Assembly (NCBI GenBank): GCA_963971425.1
Contig: OZ020517.1
Coordinates: 6,016,501 to 6,080,500, forward strand
DNA: 64,000 nt
Source: Bryoerythrophyllum caledonicum
Taxonomy: Eukaryota; Streptophyta; Bryopsida; Pottiales; Pottiaceae
Reading direction: 5' to 3'
Position 1 is the stretch's first letter; each line of letters opens with the position of its first letter. Positions 35,828-45,708 of this stretch are shown here, piece after piece. The notes under the pieces were generated by a model. It made no database searches. It was not told the DNA's origin and was given only the letters and a program-made list of their open reading frames with translations. A program made the position numbers and the translations under genes.

Positions 35828-36357
35828 TAAGGTAGAGGTACCCAATTCCGATCACTTAAGCTAGTTCGGGAGTCAAGTGACATTGTGTGTCAAAAAAATT
35901 ATGTAGAGAGATGGGGAACTAGGAATGAAACTCAACAAATATTTTTCAAATTTAATCACAAAGATTTGCAATTGATATAGAATTTGAAGGCCCAAAAACC
36001 ACCGGAGCCCATAACCAAAGTGTAGAGTAGGTGAGATTTAGTGCCCTCCTTTGCCCAATGCCAATAAGTGAGAGTGAGTAAAAGGAAGAAGACATGCCAT
36101 GGATAACCAACTCATGGAGGGTACCCAATGCCGATCGGCCTTGTTGGACTTTCGAAGCAATGCCACCAATGAGAGTTTAGTTGAGGTGGAGCAACCCAAA
36201 ATTGCACAATTCATGACCCAATGCCAATAATGACTAAAATCTTCAGACTTTGAGTAATCGGTTTTGGGTCACTTCATGCACCATTTCATTGCATTTGCCA
36301 TTTTCATGCACCAAGCCATGCATACTCTACTGATCGGAACTGGGTGCCTCTACCTTA
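35828..36357. mobile_element. MITE-like element with about 27-bp inverted ends
   Basis: The left end TAAGGTAGAGGTACCCAATT (35828 onward, through CCGATCA at 35854) is the reverse complement of 36331-36357 with two mismatches. TA or TAA/TTA at the edges could be the target duplication. ACCCAATGCC-type subterminal repeats lie inside (about 36055, 36123, 36218). There is no coding capacity. Superfamily unassigned (Tc1/mariner or Harbinger). Confidence 0.7.
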
Positions 36358-37080
36358 GTAGTTATCCTCTGAAATTCCTTGGGGGGGGTAAAATAACCTT
36401 TTAAAATGATGAAGGTCAGGAGGCTCCTTTTTGATGAACAGTGCCGCGCTATCACCAGAAAGAGCAGTTTGCAGGTGGCAGTGCGAAGCAAGCGAACGGC
36501 GGCGAATGGGAGGGCTGGAGGAAGACGGTGGACGTCAGAGGAGGCGTCCGTCCGCTCCAACACAACTTGGACTGCCACACTGCAGGCTTTGAGACTGCTC
36601 AAACCACTGCAGCCCACTTTCGACAACGTCGCCGGAGGCATCAGCTCATCCAGAATATCATGTGCCAGAACGCTGCCATGCTGCGTCCGGCGCCGGAATT
36701 AGCCCCCTCTGCCCATCCAGATCCCCTGCCACCATCCGAAGGCTTCATCCACAGCACCGGATCTGCTATTTCCCTTGTAAAGCGACCGTGCTTGCTGGTT
36801 GTGGCGATGATCTCGTTACGTCATCTGCAGGAAATTTTGTAGAAACGCTGAAAATAGTAAGAGCAGTTCGGAGGAAGTTCAACTAAAAAACTGGGCGCGG
36901 TAGTTGGCATTCCTTTCTCGATCGCTGGGTGGATGATGGGAGATGCTGTGCGCGCCATGCGAGCGCTTCGGAGTTGCGCAGGCCTATGAGCTCACGCACA
37001 TGTGTGCAGATGAGCCTCCGTTGGGGCCCAACGCTTGGTGATGGGCCCACTAATCAAAAGCCAAATTTGGATTAATTTTT
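36358..37080. other. GC-rich patch with overlapping short ORFs
   Basis: GC rises abruptly from about 36400 to 37030. The plus strand has overlapping open frames at 36406-36702, 36441-36842 and 36662-36886, Arg- and Ala-rich without a known domain. This could be a promoter/first-exon island or captured DNA. I cannot choose between these. Confidence 0.35.
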
Positions 37081-37084
37081 TTAA

Positions 37085-37245
37085 GTATTAATTGGTTCCT
37101 AGTGTAAATGCGTTGGGAACTCTTTGGGAACGGGGGAACGTGTTGGGAATGGAGGAACACATTTGAGAACACAATTGAAAACACAATGGGGTACTATGGG
37201 GAACAACATGGGAACTCATTGGGAATGTAATGGGAATGTTGTGGT
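37085..37245 (+). repeat. Degenerate G-rich tandem motif (TTGGGAAC-like)
   Basis: Variants of TTGGGAAC or ATGGGAAC recur about every 10-20 bp (for example GTTGGGAACTC, GTTGGGAATGG, CATGGGAACTC). An eroded minisatellite. Confidence 0.55.
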
Positions 37246-37457
37246 AATAATATGGTTAAAAAGGTAAATCACAAGAGGGTAACCAAATGGTTTGGTTAGG
37301 AACCATATCAAATTTTACCATGAAACTGGTGTGGGCATGGGGAGCCCAACCTAGGCTTTTAGGGACCATATCTGGGAGATGAAGCCCCATATGGTCGTCA
37401 TGTGCATGAGCCTTATCTTTGGCTTCTTGTGTCATGTCAAGCTCTTGTTTTGTCGTC

Positions 37458-37500
37458 ATTTTTATTTTTATTATTTTTATTTTTGGCACAAAAACAAACA
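37458..37500 (-). mobile_element. LINE or SINE 3'-tail relic
   Basis: The reverse complement reads GTTTTTGTGCCAAAAATAAA followed by further AAAAAT units. It resembles the LINE 3' end at 33533-33568. No target duplication was found, so the insertion's extent is unknown. Confidence 0.45.
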
Positions 37501-37582
37501 GAGTTTGAATTGCAAAGCACATGGGACCTGCCGTCTTCTTTTTCACTAGTGACTTCCAAACTTATCCAAGTTCATCCCCAAC

Positions 37583-38445
37583 TTAATCCCTAAATTACCA
37601 AGAGACCCCTCAGGGGATTATTGAAGGTTTAGGCAAGTTCCTATTGTGTCAATTTATAATATTCTTTTTTGAAATTTTTACGCTAGATGGACATTATTAA
37701 AAGCTTTGTGTGAGTCCAATTTTTTTTCCTAAATCCGACATTTCATGAAAAAGTTGTAGGGTTTTGAAGTTCCAATGGGGAAAGCAAGCACATTGGGCAA
37801 CTTCAATTTTTTTTGTTAGGACACTCTATTGAATGTGAGATTTTCAATAATAGCAAACAATATTATTTCCTTCCATATTGTCAAAAAAATCTCTTGTTCT
37901 AAGTTTAGTATAGCATATTAATCCAAGTCAAACATTGTTGCACATTGTTGGGCAAGGTACCAAAAAATCTTCTTCCTTTCCACATAAAACTTAGAGATCT
38001 TCATGTTTTTTTCTTTTTATTTCCCCCACGGAATAACGTGGTGTAAACCTTTTCATTGACCATTCAAATTCTCATTCTAAAACATATTTAAGTTCACATA
38101 GAGATAAAATGTAAATTGACAATTTTTGAACCTTCACTCCTTGCACAATTCTTTTGAATATGCTACACCCTTTGTTTACCTCTAAAAATTGGAGTACAAG
38201 GAACTAGTATCATGCTTAACATGATGGTAATGAATCTAGACCTTAAGTAGTGCAAAAATTGGACACCAAGTGAAGTCAAAGTCTGTTATCTCCTAAATGG
38301 AGGGAAGTAAAGAACCCTTCTATGTATTTCAAGTACTATTATCTTTCAATCCGTGTGGTCAAAGTTTTAAAAAATTGTGGGTATGTTACTTAATAAGTCT
38401 TAATTAGATCCTACGGTTTAACTCAGAGATGAAAGTTTTGGTTTT
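37583..38445 (+). mobile_element. piggyBac-like non-autonomous element, truncated
   Basis: Starts TTAATCCCTAAATTACCA, close to the TTAACCCCTAAAGGACCA end of the copies at 52211, 58671, 62131 and 62550. Its body (AATCCAAGTCAAACATTGTT, TTGTTGGGCAAGGTACC, TACCTCTAAAAATTGG) aligns with the copies at 52.2-53.1 and 58.7-59.6 kb. The right end is missing, replaced by the retroelement fragment that follows. Confidence 0.7.
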
Positions 38446-38469
38446 CTTCCTTACTCATTGCATTGAAAC

Positions 38470-39600
38470 GAGCAGTTTTGAACAATACACACTACCCACG
38501 CCCATTTTAGACTCACTAATCTTATCCTTCAACATCCAACTCACGAGTGTTGGATCTTTCATCCCCGGTCAGATGCCCATCCAACTCACCAAGTTCCACT
38601 CACCCTTTGACCACAAATGGATAGGAAATGGTATTGCGCACCCCCACAACATAGAAGAAACACAACAAGCAATACATTGTACAAGACTTGCGGCCAAAAA
38701 TGACCCAGAATATAGCTCCACTCTTATAATCACACCAGACAATAACCGGTATCAAAACTTTAACCCACACATAGGCTCAAACTCAGATCCCTATATCATC
38801 GCATTATTTGAAGCAGACTCTGTACCATATGAAGAACCCGCATTACCACATGAACTAAGAAATAAACTAAGAGTTGAGCCCTCCACCATACAAATACTAT
38901 GCATACACCACCAAAATAACAATATTGGCACCATTGAACAAATTTCTACACTCACCTCTACAACAAACAATTATGTCATACACCAACTATATACAAAAAT
39001 AGCTCCATCTACACCTTCCCTATTCCCAATAAACCACAACAAAAAAAATGGACAAAACTTAAACACGCAAACACAACACCAAATTACCTCACCGCACCGC
39101 CTCGCCCCCCCCACATATTCAAATCACATTTCATTAGAATTTTGACCTTGCCCATAGCTACTACAGAGATGGTTCCTTCAAAAAATCAACAAGTCAGCCT
39201 GGGGCATTGGCATAGAGAAAAAGTTGGATATGGCATATACAACTCAACCAAAGAATTAAAAATATCCAAAAGACTACATAGACTTAAAAATATTCTTAGA
39301 GAAAAAATGATGGCCCTACATAAGACCCTCCAAATTATCACTACACAATACACTACTGAACCCGCATACATCTTAAATGACTGTATTAACATAATATATC
39401 TATTAAACACACAAATAACACACCCTACCCTCCACAATAGCCACTTCGACCAAGCCATGTTAACATCTATGGTTCAAATGCTTTAAAATTGCACACAGAT
39501 AGAAATCCTTCATAAAGTCAGAGCACATGTCAATATTGATGATTTTGGACTCACCAAAAACATGCTTTATCAAATTTTGTACTGGACAATACATGGGGAG
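38470..39600 (+). pseudogene. Truncated second copy of the dual-endonuclease retroelement
   Basis: The translation from about 38490 (EQYTLPTPILDSLILSFNIQ) aligns collinearly with 48.8-49.9 kb of the large element (LAHYSLPKILLDHIITSFNI). Shared blocks are HSPF, GIAHPHN, LIITPDNN, YEEP and ILCIHH in the unassigned domain. RNase H pieces follow (YYRDGS, VGYGIYN, ILNDC, and KVRAHVNID after the stop near 39.48 kb). About 25 residues of the RDKIFGS…KWKG segment are deleted. Two open stretches (38429-39145 and 39142-39486) cover it. It lacks EN, RT and the C-terminal endonuclease. Confidence 0.85.
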
Positions 39601-39739
39601 TGCCCGCAAACAACTCTTCTAGGGAATAAAATAATTTCCATCCATAATGTTTGAAGAGTCCCACGCAGCAATAAGACTTGGATTACGGTAGCTGGATTTG
39701 ACCTTGGCTTCAGACTTACGCCGGAACTGAAGCGAATCG

Positions 39740-40175
39740 TACCACTCAACTCGAGAACCTTATGTATAGGTATGTATTTTGTTCTGTAGACAACATAAAA
39801 TGTATCAAAGTTTATCAAGCACCTTACACCTTTGGATTAAAGATTCTTTAGCTAACATCTTTCATTTGGAGTTCATTTCAATATCTCAATCTTATCATGT
39901 TCAAATACCACACCATATATGCGGAATATTGTAGCCACCAGTGGCACCTTTTGACTTAGGGTTAATCTTTAAACGTCAGCCGGGAACCGTATGTACATAC
40001 ACGTAGTTTACTTTTTGGAATACAAAAATGCATGAAAGTTTAGCAAAAATACACCTTTAGATTGAAGATTTCCCAACTAACATTTTTCATTTGGACGTCG
40101 TTTCAATATCGCAACCTTTAAATCATGTTCAAAAACAACACCATACATGTAGAATATTGTGGCAGCCAGTGAGTT
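39740..40175 (+). repeat. Two direct copies of a roughly 200-bp repeat
   Basis: 39760-39950 and 39990-40165 align (TTCATTTGGAGTTCATTTCA against TTCATTTGGACGTCGTTTCA, then TCATGTTCAAA…ACACCATA). An inverted relative lies at about 40770-40940 (TGTCATATTTGAACATGGAT, CATTTTTGTATTCTAAGAG). The arrangement suggests a broken DNA transposon with subterminal repeats. Confidence 0.5.
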
Positions 40176-41940
40176 TATTAGACATGTAAGGGTAAAGTGG
40201 AGGGATCAATTACCATAATGTCATAGTATATTCCAACCAAAATAGAATAGATCAACACTTTATTCACACCTTCAGAGAACAAAGTTCTCATGGAAGTGTG
40301 CCACCAAAACAACTTCTGGATTCTGAATAGATGCTTAGCCATGTTAACCCTTAAAGGTTTGAGAAGCCATATTTGGATTGCAATATATTCTACGCAATGG
40401 TCAGTTTCGTACATAATTCATTCAAAATGGGGCTTGTACAAAAAATTTGGGAAATTTAAGAGATTTGTCTAGACAATACTCATGTAATACCAAGGTGATA
40501 CTCGAATAATGTATAGGTGATACCTATATAATACATATATTATATCCATGTAATGACTAGGTCATATCCATTGTGTCCAAAGCACTGTGTCCATGAAAAA
40601 TAATTCATTTGACAAGTAGGTAATATTTTATTTGTATATCACATACAAGCTGTAAGAATTGATGTATACACTAGTTACAAAAGTTTGTATTTGTGTAGAG
40701 CCCGATACAATAACACATGACATTTCAAATTTAGATCATTGCAGCACCTACTTCATGCTTGAGAAGTTCCGAAATGGTCATGTATTTTGCATATGTGGTG
40801 TCATATTTGAACATGGATAAGGTTCAAATATTGGAATGACCTCCAAATAAAGATGTTACTTGAAGAATCTTGAATCCAAAGATGTATGTCTTGCTATACT
40901 TTAATACATTTTTGTATTCTAAGAGTAATATACATGACCATATATATGGTCTGATTTGGACCATTTAAGGGTTAACTTCTACATTGTCAGCTTTCCCATG
41001 GCACATTGTTGGAGCCAATAGAATGAACAACACGCATACAACTAAGCTGTTGAGGATATGATACCCTCAACACTCATATCATTCAAAATGCTTGTAACAT
41101 TCATAATAAACATACTACTTATAATATTCGTGATTTCTCATAATACCTTCACTATTTCAAAATATTCTCATCCTCATAACGTTTATGATGCACAATGTGT
41201 TACTCCTTGTGATCATCATAATCATCAAAATTAACCTGTATGACGGTCCTCAGATGATACCCTCAAAATCTGTGAATGAAATCGTCCACGAGATGCAAGA
41301 ATGGTTGAATATTGATGAATATCTCCAAAACATAAATTAATCTATCATAACATAAAAAATTGACATGGTCTAGCACCAAGTGTCACATACTATGACAAAT
41401 ACCCTACGGAATCAAATTAATAGATATGAATACCATCATTTACTTGTTTTGCATTGGATTTGATCCTCACTATTCCTTTTGGAACAAGTTGTGAGCAAGG
41501 AACTTTTACCTTTCACTAGCAAGGAACTTCTTCAATGTTCATATTTTCAAATTTTCAAATTAATAATAATAATAATAATATCTTTAATATTATATTAAAT
41601 ACATTAATTTTTTGACACTGTGCTCTCCCACTACAACACTTTTGAGAATGTTTGGATCATCTAGCAAAAGGCGTGTTGCAGCTCCTGGATTAACCTTTTA
41701 CGATGCAAAGGGGTGTGTGGCTTTTCCTCTCATTTTTGAAATTGCATTTTGCTGCACCTTTTGGGGTTAACAGCTACTGTATCAATAGTTATCTACTTTG
41801 GTTGGACTTAGAAAGATAGGAACCATGTCTTGAAAATGCAACTTTGTAAATTTTATCATTATCTATAACAATCTTACCATCAATAAAGAAGTGGGGAGAT
41901 TAAGATAATTTTTTTTGTCACTTCTATATCTATCTTTACA
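40176..41940. other. Intergenic DNA without recognised genes
   Basis: An AATAAT microsatellite lies near 41560-41580. TGATACC/ATAATAC-type repeats occur at 40490-40560. No gene-like frame. Confidence 0.5.
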
Positions 41941-41950
41941 ACAAGCACCA

Positions 41951-42025
41951 TGGCCTTGGTGTAGTGGTTTGGGTCATGGCACACTAGTGAGGTGGTTGTG
42001 AGTTCAAGTCCTATTGTGGGGGTGG
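41951..42025 (+). mobile_element. tRNA-like SINE head
   Basis: An A-box-like TGGTGTAGTGG (41958 onward) and a B-box GAGTTCAAGTCC at 42000-42011 have tRNA-like spacing and resemble heads of plant SINEs. No cloverleaf with a proper anticodon stem was evident, so a working tRNA is unlikely. It abuts the 5' side of the large retroelement, and I see no SINE tail. Confidence 0.45.
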
Positions 42026-42111
42026 TATGCACTACCTCAACCACGGTTGGAAAACTGACATGGCAAAACAACCTGCAGACATGTTACAAGGAAATTCTGA
42101 GTTTGTACAGG

Positions 42112-43095
42112 AAACAAATCGTAGCAGGCAGGAAAAGAGACGGGAGCAGGGAAGATGGTGATACTAAGTTACAAAATATAGACAGATTACTAAGTAATAG
42201 GCTTGAGGAGAAATTGAGCAGATGCAGAGGCATTGTTAGCAGAATATGGTTGAAGGGAGATGTAGAGGATAGAGTATATAGGAGGAAGACAATATATAGG
42301 CAAAAAACAAAAAAGATATGTAATAAAAAGATAATACAAATTACCAATGATATTATACAAAAGATTATCAAAAAATACAAAGAAAGTGACAAAAATAGTG
42401 ACAAAAAATACAAAGAAAATGTCAAAAATCTGACTGAGATGAAGAAAATAATAAGTTCAATTGTTAAACAAAATACATCCAAAAGGTATGTCATCAAAAA
42501 AAAATATACTCAAAAACAAAAATCAAGCAACAAACTCCAAAATTACAAAATAAAAGAGAGGACAAACACAAAAAGTAAGAAATTTTTTAAACCTAGTAAA
42601 GAAGTAAAAAATACAAAGAGAAATAAAAAATTTAGAACTTACATGAAATACATATGGAAAACAAAGATTAGAAATGATTCAAAACAAATAAATACTAAGA
42701 AGAATATTAAAAAACAAAGGAAAACTACAAGAGAAGATATAACTAACAAAGGAAATAAAATAAAACTAAAGACAGGAAATAAACAAAGAAAGTAAATAAA
42801 ACAAAAATAAGAAAAGGTAATAAAATAAAAACAAATAAAAAAATAAATGAAAAGGATAAAATTAATCAAAGGAATAGATTAAATATACAATCAAAAAACA
42901 AAAGTATCAAAACCAAAATAAAAAATAAAAGGAATAAGAGAAAAGATGGAATAGAATAAATAATAAAAGGAAAGAGAAAATAAGTATCATAACACATATA
43001 ACAAAAAAGGAAACAATAATAATGAAAACAATAATGGAAATTTTGTAATAAAGATACATAAGGGTAGAAGGGAATCTAAACCCAAAAACCATCAA
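42112..43095 (+). pseudogene. Lys-rich ORF1-like region
   Basis: Very A-rich sequence encodes mostly Lys, Asn, Ile and Arg (open from about 41992 to 42795, then broken). It is in the same frame as the large ORF that starts at 43114. By position it could be a basic RNA-binding ORF1 equivalent. Composition alone could also arise from an A-rich leader, so function is inference. The reverse strand gives false Phe/Leu/Ile 'membrane' frames. Confidence 0.45.
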
Positions 43096-43113
43096 AAGAC
43101 AAGGAATATTAAA

Positions 43114-45705
43114 ATGGCTAAAAATAGGAAATTCAAGGAGAGTAAAAAGAGATATAATAAATTAAATAGGAAGAAGATAGATACTTATAAAATTTCAAAG
43201 GTTTCAAATAGAGCAAGTAATATTAAAAATAAAAGAACAAAACCGGAGAGGATATGTAAGAAGAAAATAAAGGGTAAGGTAGAAAACCATTATCATAAGA
43301 ATACAAATAATAAGAACATAGCAACAAACAACATTACTAAAAATAGAGTATGCTTCCTAAGAAAATTAAAGTTAAGGGATGGAAAATTAACCAAATTAGT
43401 AATGAGAAACACAAGTTCTAGATTAAAAATGAGTAGAAAAGATACTAAAAACAAAACAATACATACTAAAAATAGAAGTTGGAATACAAATTATAGGGAT
43501 AAAAAGAAAGTCAATAGTAAAATTAAACTTGATATGTATAAAGATGAGAAGAGTTTGCGATTAAAGAGTAGAAATTTGTTGATAATGTGTAGAAGAAAAA
43601 TTGAAGCCGGGATGTCCGTCTGGCTGGCCGGCTGCTCCCCAAAGGAGCCAAAAATAGACTTACTAAAAATAGAAATTCTAATGAAAGTAAGAGTATATAC
43701 GAATCTTTCTGAAATAAATATCAATTTGTTCTTAGAAATCATATTTTTAGACAAAATATTTTTAGGAACAAATCTTTCAGAAAACTCATTATTTCAACCT
43801 ACTTACTTTTTGACCAAAACAAAATGTTATAAAAAATCTATTTTTAACACTACCTCAATATATGTATCTAAGACAACCATCAATACATATTATTACAAAT
43901 ATAATGATATACATCATCTGATCAAATGTGGGGATATTGAAACCAACCCTGGCCCTATGCCAGATGTGTTTGAAACCCACCCATCAGCTCATAAACGTAG
44001 ATACAAAACATACTTCATTTCTTGTACAATCAAACTCCAACCTGAGTATCAACACCTTGCAAAAAGTTTCTCCCCCATTCTAAAACAAGATCACCAATAC
44101 CACCAAATTACTATTAGAGACTTCCCACACTTAAACACATATCTCAACCGAATAAGAAATTACCCTTTAGGACAAATATTATTTGCACTAACAACAACCA
44201 TCAGCCCTAATATAAATTCATGTGAACACCAACTAATAAATTTTCCCGAACCGGATTGGACCGCCAAGCTATTAAACAAGATGTGTACACTACCAAACCC
44301 ACCCGAAAGGCATATTCACATTGAACACCCATATACAAAATCTATTACAAATAATCAAAAAATAATAAACCCCTCATCTAGTATACACAAAGAATTATAT
44401 GATTTCATACACCAGACACAAAATGCACCATCAATACAAATGCTAAAAATTAAATTTCCTTTTCTACCAAACAATCTTCTCGAAGAAACACTAAGAATTT
44501 ATGAACCCCTAGATGAGTACACACACCCCCCTCCATTGACCCATATCTCATCACCATTTCAATCCAATACACATAACAATAGCCATCAAACTAATATTGT
44601 TACATGGAATGCAGCTACACTAAATACTGCATTACCTAGTTTAGAAGAACTTGCCTTACATACAAACCCGACCATTATCACCATCCAAGAAACTAAACTA
44701 ACTGCCACCAAGTCAATAAAGTACATACAAAATTTATTCCCAGATTATAAACTAATATTTAACAATACTCACGCACTAACTAGATGCATTCAACAACGGA
44801 TCCCTTACACACCCGCTAGAGGAGGACTACTTACACTAATAAATCACAAATATGCATACCCAGGAAATATCACCAAAATAGCAACCCCTCTAAAAATCTC
44901 ACCCTACTTACAAATTATACACATACAAAACCATCCACTACAACCATGGCTATTAATACACCTATATATGCCCTCACATCATGAAGATATTGAACTAATC
45001 CCAATAATACAACAAACTATTACAACACAAATTAACACATATTCTAACCACACTCTCATACTATGTGGAGACTTTAGTAGAGACATAGCTTTAATAGGAC
45101 GACAAAATGAACATAATACCACACCACCACAAGAAGAAGATTTTGCATGGAAAACATATATTGATAGCTTAGCACTAGCATATGTCCCAACAAATACAAA
45201 CTACTCTAGACAAGGTGGATACAACTATACACATACAAGTCTAATAGACGACTTTTATATCAAAACACAAAATCACAATCTATACACATGTACCACAATT
45301 ACAGAAGCCAATCTTAACTCTGACCATGCACCCATTTCACTACACATACCCCAAAACAAACTTATTGCACGCCACCCCACACCACCTACCTCGAGACCAA
45401 TTAGAATATTCAACCCTATACCGCAAGATAATTTAGATAAATTCAACACAAATTTTTATGAAAACAACACTTTACAATTAAATGACCTAGACACCATATT
45501 ATCATACGAACATCTAAATCCCGATCAATGGAAACTAGCATGCTCCCATATGGACGAAATCACTCAAAAAATATCAGAAGCTATAGAAAATACGTGTAGC
45601 ACACCACCCATACCTACACTCAATGATAGAATCTCAAAACAAGGAGGATACTTACCACGCAAAATCCAAAAACATGGAAAAAACATGTTGCAACATACCA
45701 CCTAA
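43114..45705 (+). CDS. Retroelement ORF: basic region, 2A, APE endonuclease
   Basis: An open frame of 863 residues. Residues 1-190 are strongly basic (Lys/Asn/Arg-rich). Residues 272-281 are the 2A motif CGDIETNPGP, which would release the N-terminal part and restart at Pro281. Residues about 495-750 are an APE/EEP-type endonuclease with Asn499 (TWNAATL), Glu526 (QETKL), a LYMPS block, Asp653 (GDFSRD) and SDH at 736-738. These are the catalytic landmarks of target-primed retrotransposons. The frame ends at 45703-45705, where the downstream RT continues in another frame, so the stop reflects a frameshift in this copy. The true start could be further upstream, since the frame is shared with the 41992-42795 stretch. 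Confidence 0.85.
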   Translation: MAKNRKFKESKKRYNKLNRKKIDTYKISKVSNRASNIKNKRTKPERICKKKIKGKVENHYHKNTNNKNIATNNITKNRVCFLRKLKLRDGKLTKLVMRNTSSRLKMSRKDTKNKTIHTKNRSWNTNYRDKKKVNSKIKLDMYKDEKSLRLKSRNLLIMCRRKIEAGMSVWLAGCSPKEPKIDLLKIEILMKVRVYTNLSEININLFLEIIFLDKIFLGTNLSENSLFQPTYFLTKTKCYKKSIFNTTSIYVSKTTINTYYYKYNDIHHLIKCGDIETNPGPMPDVFETHPSAHKRRYKTYFISCTIKLQPEYQHLAKSFSPILKQDHQYHQITIRDFPHLNTYLNRIRNYPLGQILFALTTTISPNINSCEHQLINFPEPDWTAKLLNKMCTLPNPPERHIHIEHPYTKSITNNQKIINPSSSIHKELYDFIHQTQNAPSIQMLKIKFPFLPNNLLEETLRIYEPLDEYTHPPPLTHISSPFQSNTHNNSHQTNIVTWNAATLNTALPSLEELALHTNPTIITIQETKLTATKSIKYIQNLFPDYKLIFNNTHALTRCIQQRIPYTPARGGLLTLINHKYAYPGNITKIATPLKISPYLQIIHIQNHPLQPWLLIHLYMPSHHEDIELIPIIQQTITTQINTYSNHTLILCGDFSRDIALIGRQNEHNTTPPQEEDFAWKTYIDSLALAYVPTNTNYSRQGGYNYTHTSLIDDFYIKTQNHNLYTCTTITEANLNSDHAPISLHIPQNKLIARHPTPPTSRPIRIFNPIPQDNLDKFNTNFYENNTLQLNDLDTILSYEHLNPDQWKLACSHMDEITQKISEAIENTCSTPPIPTLNDRISKQGGYLPRKIQKHGKNMLQHTT
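43933..43956 (+). other. 2A ribosome-skipping motif (D-I-E-T-N-P-G-P)
   Basis: Codons GAT ATT GAA ACC AAC CCT GGC CCT match the DxExNPGP consensus exactly, preceded by Ile-Lys-Cys-Gly. Separation would occur between Gly280 and Pro281 of the ORF at 43114. 2A motifs are known from several non-LTR retrotransposons of protists and animals, including trypanosome L1Tc/ingi. Here it sits between the basic region and the endonuclease, so it could yield two products from one ORF. Confidence 0.92.
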
Positions 45706-45708
45706 TTA

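Noticed and set aside
41958-42025. Functional tRNA gene
   Set aside because: A and B box-like words are present, but no acceptable acceptor and anticodon stems could be formed. It is better explained as a SINE head.
42084-42869. Minus-strand hydrophobic frames resembling membrane proteins
   Set aside because: Reverse complement of Lys/Asn-rich A-rich coding sequence automatically gives Phe/Leu/Ile.
43603-43650. HDV-like ribozyme at the retroelement 5' region
   Set aside because: The GC-rich patch has a GGCCGGC word, but I could not build the required nested double pseudoknot, and it is read through in frame.
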